Below, piece by piece: positions 1-12,400 of a stretch of 64,000 bases of DNA. The position numbers and the translations under genes are program-made. Numbering within the stretch: the stretch's first letter is position 1; every line of letters starts with the position of its first letter. The notes beneath the pieces were generated by a model that had not been told where the DNA came from, ran no database searches, and saw nothing but the letters and a program-made list of their open reading frames with translations. The stretch covers positions 36,619 to 100,618 of the forward strand of contig JACEEZ010007105.1 in the NCBI GenBank assembly GCA_016584305.1, read 5' to 3'. Source of the stretch: Chionoecetes opilio. Its lineage: Eukaryota; Arthropoda; Malacostraca; Decapoda; Majidae.

Positions 1-945
1 AAAAATTTATTGTTTTTATAATAAAGAATTTAGAAAAAAAACGCTAAATATAGTTAATCCTAAAAATTCCTTTTTTATTTAATTAAAATGAAGATTAAGG
101 GAAAATTTTTTTAAAAAAAAGGGGGGACCAATTTGGGTAAAAGCAAATTTATCGGGAAAAAATTTTTAAAAAATTAAATTTTTTTAAATTAAAAAAAAAA
201 AATAAAAAAAGGGAAAAAATTTTAAAAAAAAACCCTTTTACAAAAATTTTTAAAAACTTTTTTTTAAAAAAAATTTTATATTCAAAAAAATATTTTCAAT
301 ATTATTTTTTTAAAAAACCCTTTTGGGGAAAAATTTTTGTTTTTAAAAAAAAAAATTTAAAAAATTTTTTAAAAAAACCCTTTTTTTAAAAAGGAAAAAA
401 ATTTAAAATTAGAAAATTTAAAAAAAAAAGGGGTTTCAATTTTAAATTTTTTTTTTAAATTTTTTTAAAACTTTATCCCCAAAAAATTTTTTTCAATATT
501 TTACAAAAGGGTGTTTTTTTTTTTACTTTGGTAAATTTTTTTAAAATTTAATTTTTTTTTAAAAAATTTCATAAAAAAAAAAATTTTAAAAAAAAAATTT
601 TTTGGGTTTTAAAGGTATAAATTTTTTTTTTTAAAAATTTTTTTATTTAAAGTAAATTTTTAAAGAAAAAAATTTTTTAAAAAAAAATTTTTCTTTTAAA
701 TTTAAAAATTTTTTTAAATTTTTTAAAAATTTAAAAAAAAAGTTTTAAAATTTTTTTTTAAAAAAAAAAATTTTTTTGATTAAAATTAAATTTTTCAATT
801 TTAAATTGGGGAATTTAAAAAGATTTTATTTTTTTAAATAAGAAATTTTTTAAATTTAAATTTTTTTTAAAATTTTTAAAATAAATATTTTTTTTTAAAA
901 TTTTATTAAAATTTTAAAATTATTTTTTAAAAATTAGGATTGGGG
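1..945. other. Corrupted A/T-run sequence, no gene
   Basis: This stretch is made almost only of alternating runs of A and T, with short runs of C and G. It has no recognisable repeat monomer until a sharp switch near 946, where clean satellite begins. Similar runs elsewhere in the window (3.4-17 kb) can be seen to overlie HOR monomers with inflated homopolymers. The simplest reading is therefore satellite sequence with a poor consensus. No open reading frame, RNA gene or site can be supported here. Confidence 0.6.
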
Positions 946-3420
946 AATTGCTATAAACCCATAAAATGTAGTGTTTTCAATGATATTAGCTAGTTATCGG
1001 TGATATATAGCTGTTTACCTACAAATTGAAGTATACAATCCTCTTTTTAGAACAATTAGCACCTATAAGTAGCTTACATTACATTAAGCTAATAATAGAA
1101 GAGTAATAGGTTATTTATTGTGATATAACGGTATATTGCAAGCGTTTTCATAGTTTCTTGCAAACTGTAGCGTTATTGTATATATACAAGTAATTTTACT
1201 TATCATATTGCTATAAACCCATAAAATGTAGTGTTTTCAATGATATTAGCTAGTTATCGGTGATATATAGCTGTTTTCCTACAAATTGAAGTATACAATC
1301 CTCTTTTTAGAACAATTAGCACCTATAAGTAGCTTACATATATATTAAGATAATATAGCTTAATAGCTTAATATACATTAAGCTAATAAATAAAAGAGTA
1401 CTAGGTTATTTATTGTGATATAACGGTATATTGCAAGCGTTTTTCATAGTTTCTTGCAAACTGTAGCGTTATTGTATATATATACAAGTAGTTTTACTTA
1501 TCATATTGCTATAAACACATAAAATGTAGTGTTTTCAATGATTTTAGCTAGTTATCAGTGAAGAGTTGTTTTTTTCTACAAATTGAAGTATATTTCTTTA
1601 TATCTGTAGCTAAATAGCCTTTGATATTTGCTACAACTATATTTTACAAAATTAATAGCTAAAAATATGTATTTTGCATGAAATTTAGATATCAATTTTA
1701 ATCTTAAAAACAATATTTTTTCAAGTATTTTAATGTATTTTTGAAAGGCTAAAAAAGTCGAAATTTGACATTATTAAGCACTTTTACACAACTATATTTT
1801 TCAATATTATGAGGTTAAAATATGTATTTTTCATGAAATTTAGGTATCAATATTAATCTTAATAACAACGTTTTTTCAAGTATTTTAATGTATTTTTTAA
1901 GGGCTAAAAAATGTCCGAATTTGACATTATTCAGCACTTTTACAAAATTATACTTTACAATATTATGAACTTAAAATATGTATTTTTCATAAAAATTATG
2001 TATCAATTTTAATCTTAGAAACAACGTTTTTTCAAGTGTTTTAATGTATTTTTGAGGGGCTAAAAAATGTCGAAAATTGACATTATTCAGCCCTTTTTTT
2101 GATAGAGAAATTAAAATGTGGTATTATAGTTTTTTCGTAAGAAATTGCTATTTTAAACTACTGTAAGCTTATAATAGGAGTTTGAGACTCTATATTGTGA
2201 TAAAATTGTATATTACACGTGTTTTTCATAGTTTGTTGTTAATTGTAGTGTAATATCATTAATAGAAGGAATTTACTTTATAATAATGCTTTATACCCTC
2301 AAAATGTGTTCTTTTTAATGATTTTAGCTAGTTATCGGTGATATATAGCTGTTTTCCTACAAATTGAAGTAGACAATCCTTTTTTTAGAATAATTTGCAC
2401 CTATAAGTAGCTTACATTACATTAAGCTAATAAATAATAGAGTAATGGGTTATTTTTGTGATATAACGGTATATTGCAAGCGTTTTTCATAGTTTCGTGT
2501 AAACTGTAGCGTTATTGTATATATACAAGTAGTTTTACTTATCATATTGCTATAAACACATAAAATGTATTGTTTTCAATGATATTAGCTAGTTATCGGT
2601 GATATATAGCTGTTTTCCTGCAAATTGAAGTATAAAATCCTCTTTTTAGAATAAGTTGCACCTATAAGTAGCTTACATTACATTAAGCTGATAAATAGAA
2701 GATTAAGAGGTTATTTATTGTATACTTCAATTTGTAGGAAAACAGCTATATATCACCGATAACTAGCTAATATCATTGAAAACACTACATTTTATGGGTT
2801 TATAGCAATATGATAAGTAAAATTACTTGTATATATACAATAACGCTACAGTTTACAAGAAACTATGAAAAACGCTTGCAATATACCGTTATATCACAAT
2901 AAATAACCTATTACTCTTATATTTATTTGGTTAATGTAATGTAAGCTTCTTATAGGTGCAATTTATTTAAAAAAAAAGGATTGTATACTTCAATTTGTAG
3001 AAAACAGCTATATATCACCGATAACTAGCTAAAATCATTGAAAAGAACACATTTTGAGGGTATAAAGCATTATCAGCAATTATAAAAGAAACATAAAGCA
3101 TTAAAATGTCGAAAATTGACATTATTCAGCCCTTATTTTGATAGAGAAATTCAAAATGTGGTATTATAGTTGTTTTCGTTAGAAATTGCTATTTTAAACT
3201 ACTGTAAGCTTATAATAGGAGTTTGAGACTCTATATTGTGATACAATGGTATATTACACTTGTTTTTCATAGTTTCTTTTTAATTGCAGTGTTATATCAT
3301 TAATAGAAGGAATTTACCTAATGATAATGCTTTATACCCTCAAAATGTGTTCTTTTCAATGATTTTAGCTTGGTATCGGTGATATATAGCTGTTTTCTAC
3401 AAATTAAAGTATACAATTTT
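946..3420 (-). repeat. Satellite HOR copy, reverse orientation, clean
   Basis: This is a nearly complete copy of the 2.6-kb higher-order repeat on the minus strand. Reading left to right it shows reverse-complement A2 (from 949), A1 (from about 1207), A0 (about 1270-1560, with the characteristic extra TATATTAAG-type tail), D3-D2-D1 (about 1585-2085), B2 (about 2085-2400), A3 (about 2400-2700), and the inverted hairpin segment (from 2718) with its B1 loop. Monomer order and wording match the plus-strand copies such as 34145-36796 once reverse-complemented. It degrades gradually after about 3420 into homopolymer-inflated sequence. No coding sequence is seen. Confidence 0.9.
1585..2085 (-). repeat. 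D block (three 156-bp monomers), reverse
   Basis: Three diverged copies of the D monomer lie head to tail. Each ends in a GGCTAAAAAA(A)TGTC-type junction, which is the reverse complement of the GACATTTTTTAGCC junction seen on the plus strand. D3 comes first and D1 last, as expected for a minus-strand copy. Confidence 0.85.
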
Positions 3421-3689
3421 TTTTTTTAAAAAATTTTGCACCTATAAAAGTTAAAATTACTTTAAAACCAAAAAATAAAGAGAAAATGGGTTTTATTTTT
3501 GTGTTTATAAGGGTATATTAAAGGGGTTTTTTCATATTTTCCTTGAAAACGTAGCGTTATTGTATATAAAACAAGTATTTTTATTTTTATCATTTGCTAA
3601 AAAACCCATAAAATGTAGTGTTTTAAAATGATTTAAATTGGGTTATCGGTGAAATTTTTTTTCCCCTTAAAAATTTGAAGTAAAACAAT
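2718..3689 (-). repeat. Long inverted repeat (hairpin) of reverse HOR copy
   Basis: From 2718 the sequence reads as a plus-strand A2-like unit and B-start. It then passes a loop containing AATGTCGAAAATTGACATT (near 3106) and returns as the complementary arm. The outer part of the second arm (after about 3420) is blurred by inflated homopolymers. This is the mirror-oriented equivalent of the hairpin at 34411-35377. Confidence 0.75.
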
Positions 3690-6600
3690 TTTCGTCTTTT
3701 TGAAAATTTGCACCTAAAATTTTTAAAAAATTAAATTTAGCTAAAAATAGAAGGAAAAAATTTAATTTTTTTTAATTAAAAAAACTATTTTGCAAGTTTT
3801 TTAATGTTTTTTGGGGAAAAAAAAGTAAGCTTATTGGATTTTAACAATAATTTTTCAAATTTTTGGGTTAAAAACCCCAAAATGTATTTTTTTCCAAATG
3901 AAATTTAGTTATCTAATTTAAGGGGCGTTTTTTACAATTTTAAATTTTTTTAAAACCAATAAAAAGTGTTAAAATTTATTAGATTTTACAAAACAAATAT
4001 AAAATTAAAAATAAATTAAAATAGTTTTTTTAAAAAATTGTATAATTTTAACGGAAAACAAGTTTTTCAAGTTTTTAAACTGTATTTTTGATAAAAAAAG
4101 TGTTTTACTTTTTCATTTTGTTATAAAAATTTAAAATTTTGTTTTTTTTTTTCTAAAAATTTGGCTTTTTAACAATGAAGATTTTTTTTTTTTAAAATTT
4201 GGGTATATTTTTTTTATATTTGTTTTTAAAATTGTTTGAATATTTTAAAAATTTTTTTTAAAAAAAAATTTAAATACCTAAAATTGTTTTTATAAATTTT
4301 AGATTTTTCAATTTTTTCCTCAAAAAAACAATTTTTTTTAAAAAATTTTTTAATGTATTTTTAAAAGGGCTAAAAAATTAAAAATTTTTGGGGTTTTTTT
4401 ATTAAGATTTTCACAACCTTTTTTTAAATATTTGGGAAAAAGTGAAACTTTTTTTTAAAATTTAGGGATAAAATATTTATCCCTTAAAAAATTTTTTTCC
4501 CAAGTTTTTTTAATGTATTTTTAAGGGGCCTAAAAATTAAAATTTAAAATTTTTCCCTTTTTTAAAACAAAACCCCTAAAATTTCCCAATTTTATAATTA
4601 AAAAATTTTTAAATTTTTCTTTAAAATTTAAGGGGAAAAATATTTTTTTGAAAAACGTTTTTTAAAGGGTTTTTTAATGTTTTTTGGGGCAAAAAATTAG
4701 AAAATTACAATTCAGCCCCTTTTTTGAAAAAATTTAAAATGTGTTTTTATTTTTTTTCCTTTTAAAGGGAAATTGTTTTTTTAAAAAGGGAAAAAACTTT
4801 TTTAAGGGAGTTTAGCTTTATTTTTGGGGTAAAATTTATTTTAAAAATTAAAAGGGCCTTTTTTTCAAAAATTTTTGTTAAATTTTTAATTCATTAAAAA
4901 AAATTTTTTAATTTTTTAATTTTTTTTTTAAAAACCTCAAAAGTGTTTCTTTTTAAGAATTTTAAAAAAATTATTTTAATTTTATATTTTGTTTTTTCCC
5001 TAAATTATGGGACAATTTTTTTTTAAAAAATTTTCAATTTTTTAAAATTTAAATTTTAAGGGGCTAAAAATTAAATTTAAGGGGTTTAATTTTTTAATTT
5101 TTTACTTTTTTGCAAAAGGTTTTTTCAAAAAATTTTCTTTTAAAACTTAAAAACAAGGTATTTTCAAGTGTTTTTTATTATTAGGGCAAAACAAAAAATT
5201 AAATTTTTGTTTTTTTAATGAAAAAAAAATTTGGTATTATATTTTTTCCCTTTGCAAAATTGAAGTTATAAATTCCTTTTTAAAAAATTTTAATTTCACC
5301 TTTTTTTAAGTAGTTTAGCTTTAAATTTAAAGGGAATTTAAATAAAAGTTTAAAAAAAGGTTTTTTTTATTTTAGTATTTCAATTTTTTTAAAGTTGAAA
5401 AAAATTTTTTTAATTTTTCACCAAAAATAGTTTAATTCATTGAAAAAATTTTTTAAAAATGGGTTTTGTATATAAGGTAAAATTTTTCTTGGTAAAGTAT
5501 TTTTTAAATAAAGAAAGGTTTTTCAAGAAAACCCAATAAAAAGTTTAAATATAACCTTTAAACCCAAAAAATAACCTTTTTTCCTCTTTTTAAAGTTAAA
5601 AAATTTTTTTAAGAAAAAGGGTATTTAAAAGTGTTTAATTTTCTAAAAAAAAGGGGTTTTTTTGTATACTTCAATTTGTAAAAAAAACAGCTAAAATACA
5701 CCGAAAACCCTACCCTAATATCATTAAAAACCCCTAATTTTAGGGGTTTTTAAAAACAATAATAAAAAAATTTACTTGTATATTAAAAATAACGCTACAG
5801 TTTCAAGAAACAAATAAAAAACCTTTTTCCCCATTACCGTTATATCCCAATAAAAAACCTTTTACTCTTTATTTTTTGGTTATTTTAATGTAAGCTTCTT
5901 ATGGGGTGAAAATTTTTTTAAAAAAAAAGGATTGTAAAATTTCAATTTGTAGAAAAACAGCTATATATCACCGATAACTAGCTAAAATCTTTGGAAAAGA
6001 AACTTTTTTAGGGTAAAAAAGCTTTACAGCAATTAAAAAAGAAACAAAAGCATTAAAATGTCGAAAATTGAAAATTATTCACCCTTTATTTTATAAATTA
6101 AAAATTTGGTATTATAGTTTTTTTTGTTAGAAATTGCTTTTTTAAACTACTGAAATTTTATAAAAAGGAGTTTGGGGACTCTTTTTGTAACAATGGTATT
6201 TTACACTTTTTTTTTCATGTTTTTTTTTAAAATTGCAGGGGTTATTTTAATTAATAAAAAGGTTTTAAACCTTTAATGAAAAATGCTTTATACCCTAAAA
6301 AATTTGTGTTTTTTTCAAGATTTTGGGTGGTATGGGTGATATATAGCTTTTTTCCCCCTACAATTGAAGAACAACCCTTTTTTTTAAAAAATTTTTGAAA
6401 CCTTTTAAGAAGCTTACATTACTTTAAACCCAAATAAATATAAGAAAAAAAGGGTTTTTTTAATTGTATAAAACGGTTTATTGAAAGGCTTTTTTCATAG
6501 TTTCTTGTAAATGTAGCGTTATTGTATATATCCAAAAATTTTTACTTATAAATTTGCTTTTAAAACCCTTTAAAATGTAGTTTTTTTCAATGTATTAGTA

Positions 6601-9600
6601 GTTATGGGTTGATTTTAAAAGGTTTTTACCTACAAATTGAGTATACAATCCTCTTTTTAGAACAATTAGCACCTAAAAGTAGTTTTACATTACTTTAAAG
6701 GAAATAAATAGAAGAGTAATAGGTTATTTATTGTGATATAAGGGTTATATTGAAAAGCTTTTTTCCCATAGTTTTTTTTGCAAACGTAGCGTTATTTTTA
6801 TATATACAAGTAATTTTACTTATCATTTGCTTTTAAACCCTTTAAAATGAAAGTGTTTTAAATTTGTATTAGTAGTTATCGGGTATATAGCTTTTTTTCC
6901 TACAAATTAAAAGAAACCCAACCCTCTTTTTAGAAAAAATTTAAAGCACCTAAAAGGGTACTTACATATATTTTAAGGGTAATATAGTTTAATATTTAAA
7001 TACATTAAGCTAATAAATAGAAGAGTAATGGGTTTTTTTTGTGATTAAAACCCGGTATTTTTTTGCAAGCTTTTTTTTCTTTATTTTTCTTGAAAAACTG
7101 TAGTTTTTATGTATATATATCCCAAGTATTTTTTACTTATCTATTGCTATAAACACAAAAAAGTAGTGTTTTCAATGATTTTAGCTATTTTATCAGTAAA
7201 GAGTTGTTTTTTTTTTAAAAATTGAAAGTATTTTTTCTTTTTTTGTTTAGTTTAAAAAACCCTTTTGATATTTGCTACAACTATTTTTTAAAAAATTTAA
7301 ATGGGCAAAAAAATATGTATTTTGCATGAAATTTAGTATAAATTTTTAAATCTTAAAAAACAATTTTTTTTTCAAGTTTTTTAAATGTTTTTTTGAAAGG
7401 CTAAAAAAGTCAAAAATTTTGAAAATTTTTAAAGCATTTTTACACAACTAAAATTTTTCAATTTTAAATGAGGTTAAAATGTTTTTTTCTAAAAATTTTA
7501 AGGTATCAATTTTAATTTAATAACAACTTTTTTTCAAGTTTTTTAATGTATTTTTTAAGGGCAAAAAAAATTGCCCAATTTTTTTAAATTCGCCTTTTAA
7601 AAAAATTTAATTTTTACAATTTATAAATTTAAAAAATATGTTTTTTTTTCATAAAAATTATGTTTAAATTTTTAATCTTAGAAACAACGTTTTTTAATTT
7701 TTTTTAATGTATTTTTGAGGGGCAAAAAAATGTAAAAAATTGAAAATTTTAAAGCCCTTTTTTTAAAAAGAGAAAATTAAAATGTTTTTTAAATTTTTTT
7801 CTTTAAAAAAATTGGGCTTTTTTAAAAACTCTGTAAGTTTTATAATAGGGGGTTTGAAAACTCTATTTTTGTGAAAAAATTGTATTTTTAACGTGTTTTT
7901 CATAGTTTGTTGTTAAAATTGTAGTGAAATTTACCCTTAATAAAGGAATTTATTTTAAAAAATTTTGCTTTATACCCTCAAAATGTGTTTTTTTTAAAGG
8001 GATTTTAGTAGTTATCGGTGAATATAGCTTTTTTCCTACAAATTGAAGTAGACAACCCCTTTTTTTAAAGAAAAATTTTGCACCTATAAGTAGGTTTACA
8101 TTACTTTAAACTAATAAATAATAGGTGGGGGGTTTATTTTTGGGATAAACGGTAATTCCCAACTTTTTTATAGTTTCGTGAAAACGTAGCTTTATTGTAT
8201 TAACAAGAAATTTTTAATTTTATCAAATTCTATAAACACAAAAAAAATGTTTGTTTTCAATGATATTAGCTAGTTATGGGGAAAATTTATTTTCCCAAAA
8301 AGTTTTCCCCCCTTTTAAGAATAAAGTTCCCCCTTTTTTAAATTTAATTTAACTAAAAATAAAAGCTTAAATTTTTTTAAATTGAAAATTAAAGAGAAAA
8401 GTTATTTTTTTGAAAACAAAATTTTACGAAAACCTATTTTTATTTTTTAACTAGTAAAAAATTATTGAAAAAAAACCTACTTTTTTGGGGTTAAAAAAAC
8501 CCCAATATGATAAAAAAAAAACCATTACTTTATATTTTTTTTAAAGGAATTTAACCTTTTTAAAAAATTTTAAAAAAAGGAACTTTTTTGAAAAACGCCA
8601 ATATACCGTTATAAAATCAAAAAAACCTTTTATTTAAAAATTTTTTTGGGTTATAAAAAAAAGAAACCCTTTAAAAAGGTTGCATTTTATTTAAAAAAAA
8701 AAAAGGGATTATGGGTTTTTCAAAATTTGTAAAAACAAGCTTATAATAGGTTTTAACTTTAAATTTTGGGAAAAGGAAACCCACTTTTTTAATTTTTTTA
8801 AAGCTTTTTATAAAATTAAAAAAAGGGGAAACCCATAAAGGGCATTAAAATGTGCCAAAAATTGGGGGGGGGGGGGGAAATTTTTACCCCTTTTTTTAAA
8901 AATTAAAGTTTTAAATTTTTTTTTAAAAAAATTGCATTTTTAAAATTTACTTAAACTTAAAAAAAAATAAGGGTTTAGGTTTTTTATTGTGATAAAGGTA
9001 TATTAAAACTTTTTTTTCATAGTTTTTTTTAAAATTGCGTTTTTATATATCAAAGAATTTTCCCTTTATAAAATGTTTTAAAACCCCAAAAAATGGGTTT
9101 TTTCAATAAATTTTAAATTTATTTATCGGTGATATATAGCTTTTTTCCTACAAATTAAAGGTATAAAACCCTTTTTTTTAAAAATTTTGCCCCTTTATAA
9201 GGGGCTTCCCTTACTTTAACCAAATAAATAAAGGGGAGTAAAGGTTATTTTTGTGATTAAACGGTATTTGCAAGTTTTTTTCATATTTTCCCTTTTGAAA
9301 CTGTAGCTTTTAATTGTATTATACAAGTAATTTTACTTTCAAAATTGCTAAAAAACCCCCTAAAATGTAGTTTTTTTCAATGATATTGCTAGTTATCGGT
9401 AATATAGCTGTTTCCTACAAATTAAAGTATACAATCCCTTTTTAGAACAATTAGCACCTTAAGTAGCTTACTTTAAAATTTTAAAAAAGGCCTTAATAAA
9501 TTAAAAAGAAAAAAAGGAAAATGGGGAAATTTATTGTAATATAACGGTATATCAAGCTTTTTTTTCATAGTTTTTTTGGGAAAACTGTAGCTTTATTGTT

Positions 9601-12000
9601 ATATATAAAAGAAATTTAAACTTACATATTGCTATAAACCCAAAAGGGTAGTGTTTTAAATGATTTTAGTTAGTTATCGTGAAAAGGGGTTTTCCCCCTA
9701 AAAAATTTAAAAGTAAAATTTCCCTTTTTTTAGAAAAAATTTAAGCACCTAAAATTTAAAAAAAAATTTAATAGAAAAAAATTTTAGCTTAATTTTAGTT
9801 AATTTTTAATTTAAAAACCTTTTTTAAAAGAAATTTAAAAGGGAAAAAATTTAAATTTAATTTTGTTTTAAAAACTTTTTTTAAAATTTTTAAAAAATAG
9901 TTTTTTTAAAAAAATTTAGGTTAAATTTAATTTTAAAAACAATTTTTAAGTTTTTAACTTATTTTTTGGCAAAAAAGGCATTAAAATTGGGTTTTTTCAA
10001 AATTTTACGTTTATGTAAAAATTGTTTTTTTCAAAAAAATTTTAAGTATAATTTTTTAATCTTAGAAAAATTTTTAATTTTTAAGTTTTTGGGGGCTAAA
10101 AAAATTTGAAAATTAATTTACCCCTTTTTAAAAAAAAAAGGGGGTTTTATTTTTTCTTAAAAATTTTGCTAATTTTAAAAATCTTAAAAAATTTTAATTT
10201 TTTAAAAAATTTTAATTTTTAATTTTTGAAGGGCTAAAAAAGGGAAAATTTAATTTTATTAACCCTTTTTTCCCCCAAAATTTTTTTTTTAATTTTTTTG
10301 AGGGGAAATAAAGGAAAAAAAAAGGGTTAAAAATTTTTTTTAGAATAATTTAACTTAAAAACCCCTTTTTTAAGAAATTTTAAAGGGGTTATTTTTTTTA
10401 AGGGTAAAAAGCCGTTTTTCATTTTCAAGCTACTTTTAAAAACTTTTTACTTAAAATATTAAAAAAACCCTTAAAATGTATTTTTTAAATAAAAATTATG
10501 GTAATTAAATTTTTCCCTTAAAAAAGAAAAACCTTTTTTAAAATTTTTTCCCCTGTATTTTTTAAGGGTAAAAAATTTTTTTGAAAATTTTGGAAAAAAC
10601 ATTATTCACCCTTTTTTGAAAATTTAAAATGGGGTTATAGTTTTTGTGGGAAAATTTTTGTATTTTAAAAAACGTAAGTTTAAAGGGAAAAATTTAAAAA
10701 CCTTTTAATATTTTTAAAAATTTTAAAAATATTAATTTTTTTATTTGGGTTTTTTAATTGGTTTTTAGGGGTAATTTTTTTAAAAAAAGGAATTTATTTA
10801 ATTTGCGTAATACCCCAGAAATGTTTTTTTTTAAAAAAAATTTTTGGGGGAAAAAGTTAGGGGGTTTTAAAAAAGCTGGTTTTCCCCAAAATTGAATTAA
10901 AACCTTTTTTAGAAAATTTAAAATTTAATAGTTTTTTCTTAAAGTTTTTTTAAAAAATTAAGCTTAAAGGGTTTTAATTTTTTGTGTTTAAAGGTATATT
11001 ACACTTTTTTTTCATATTTTTTTTTTTAAAATTGACGTTTTTTATATTAAAAGGGGTTTTTATTTAATAAAATTGCTTTAAACCCAAAAATGTTTTTTTC
11101 CCCAATGATTTGTTTGGTTACGGTGAATAATAGCTTTTTTTTTAAAAATTTGAAGTATACAATTTTTTTTTAAAAATTTTGGAAACCTATAAGAAGCTTA
11201 AATTAAAATTAAAAAGCAATAAAAAAATAAAAAAGGAAAATAGGTTATTTATTGTGATATAAGGGTATTTTGCAGCTTTTTTCATAGTTTTTTGGGAAAC
11301 TTTTAAGGGTTATTGTTTTATATCCCAATTTAATTTTAACTTTTAATATTGCTATAAACCCATAAAAGTAGTGTTTTAAATGATTTTAGCTATTTTAATC
11401 GGGGAAATTGTTTTTTCTACAATTAAGTATACAATATTTTTTAGCCAATTTACCCTTTTTATTTTGTTTACAAAATTTTTTAACAAAAAATAGAAAAATT
11501 TATTTTGTGAAATTTTTAAATTAAACTTTTTAATTTTTCTTAAAAACTTATTTTTGTATTTTAAAGAAATTTTTTAAAAGGCTAAAAAATAAAATTTGAA
11601 AATTTTTAAAGCATTTTCCAAATATATTTTTCCCAAAATTTTTGAAGTTAAAAATTTTTTTTAAAAATTTTTGGGTAAAATCAATATTATTAAAATAAAA
11701 GTTTTTCAAGTTTTTTAATTATTTTTGGGGCTAAAAAAAAGGTAATTTAAATTTTTTATTCAAGAAACTTTTTAAAAAATTTTTAAACTTAGTTTATTTT
11801 AATACAATATTTTATTTTTTCCATAAAAAAAAAATGTTTTTTCAATTTTAAATTTGGGAAAAAGGTTTTTTTCAAAATTTGAATTATTTTTTCGGGGCAA
11901 AAAAAATTTCAAAATTTTTGATTACCCCCTTTTTTTTAAAAAAATTTAAAAAAATTGGGGTTTTTTAAAAATTTTTTTTCTTTTAAAAAAAACAAATTTT
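3421..12000 (-). repeat. Blurred reverse-orientation HOR copies
   Basis: Sequence of very low quality in which minus-strand HOR landmarks still show. There are hairpin-start segments near 5662, B1-loop signatures (AAGCATTAAAATGT-type) near 6050 and 8845, and D blocks near 7200-7790 and 11560-11930 with repeated GGCTAAAAAA junctions. There is also a recognisable A-unit core near 9400-9600. Landmark spacing is about 2.6-3.0 kb, somewhat above the 2.6-kb unit, as expected if homopolymers are inflated. Runs of A, T, C and G replace much of the monomer sequence. No gene is visible. Confidence 0.65.
8864..8877. other. G14 run inside B1-loop position
   Basis: A run of 14 G replaces the expected ACATTATTCAGCCC-type sequence just after the AAAATTG part of the loop dyad. 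No clean HOR copy has a G run here, so it is probably a base-calling or consensus error. Confidence 0.7.
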
Positions 12001-12400
12001 TTTCCAATTTTAATTTTTTAAAAAAAGGGCTAAAAAATTTTCAAATTTTGCCCTTTTTTAACCCCTTAAAAAATAATTTTTTAAAATTTGAAAAAAGTTT
12101 TTCTAAAAAAAATGTACAAATTTTTAAATAAAACCTTTTTTAAGTTTTTTAAGGTATTTTTTTAAAAGGGCTAAAAAATGCCCAAATTTGACTTTTTTAG
12201 CCCTTAAAAAATACTTTAAAATAACTTAAAAATTGTTTTTTAAAAAATTTTGACCCAAAATTTAGAAAAATTTTTAAAATTTTTTAAAAGGGGGCTAAAA
12301 AATTGAAAAAATTTTTAGTTTTTGTAAATTTTGTTAATTTTTTTCAAAATTGCTTTTTTACCTTTAAATAATTAAAATATTTGAAAAAATATTGTTTTTT
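12000..12400. repeat. Orientation-flip zone within D monomers
   Basis: Left of this zone the HOR copies read minus strand; right of it they read plus strand. Inside it, D-type fragments of roughly 80 bp alternate in orientation. The clearest turn is at 12166-12205, where AAGGGCTAAAAAA (12166-12178) is followed by a 14-nt loop and its exact complement TTTTTTAGCCCTT (12193-12205). Each turn falls at the D-junction dyad. This may be a real inversion point of the array or a fold-back artefact of amplification, reading or assembly. The low quality of the flanks favours artefact. Confidence 0.55.

Noticed and set aside
946..3420. Mitochondrial control region or AT-rich organelle repeat
   Set aside because: No tRNA, rRNA or organelle gene appears anywhere in 64 kb, and the array is far larger and more hierarchical than control-region repeats.
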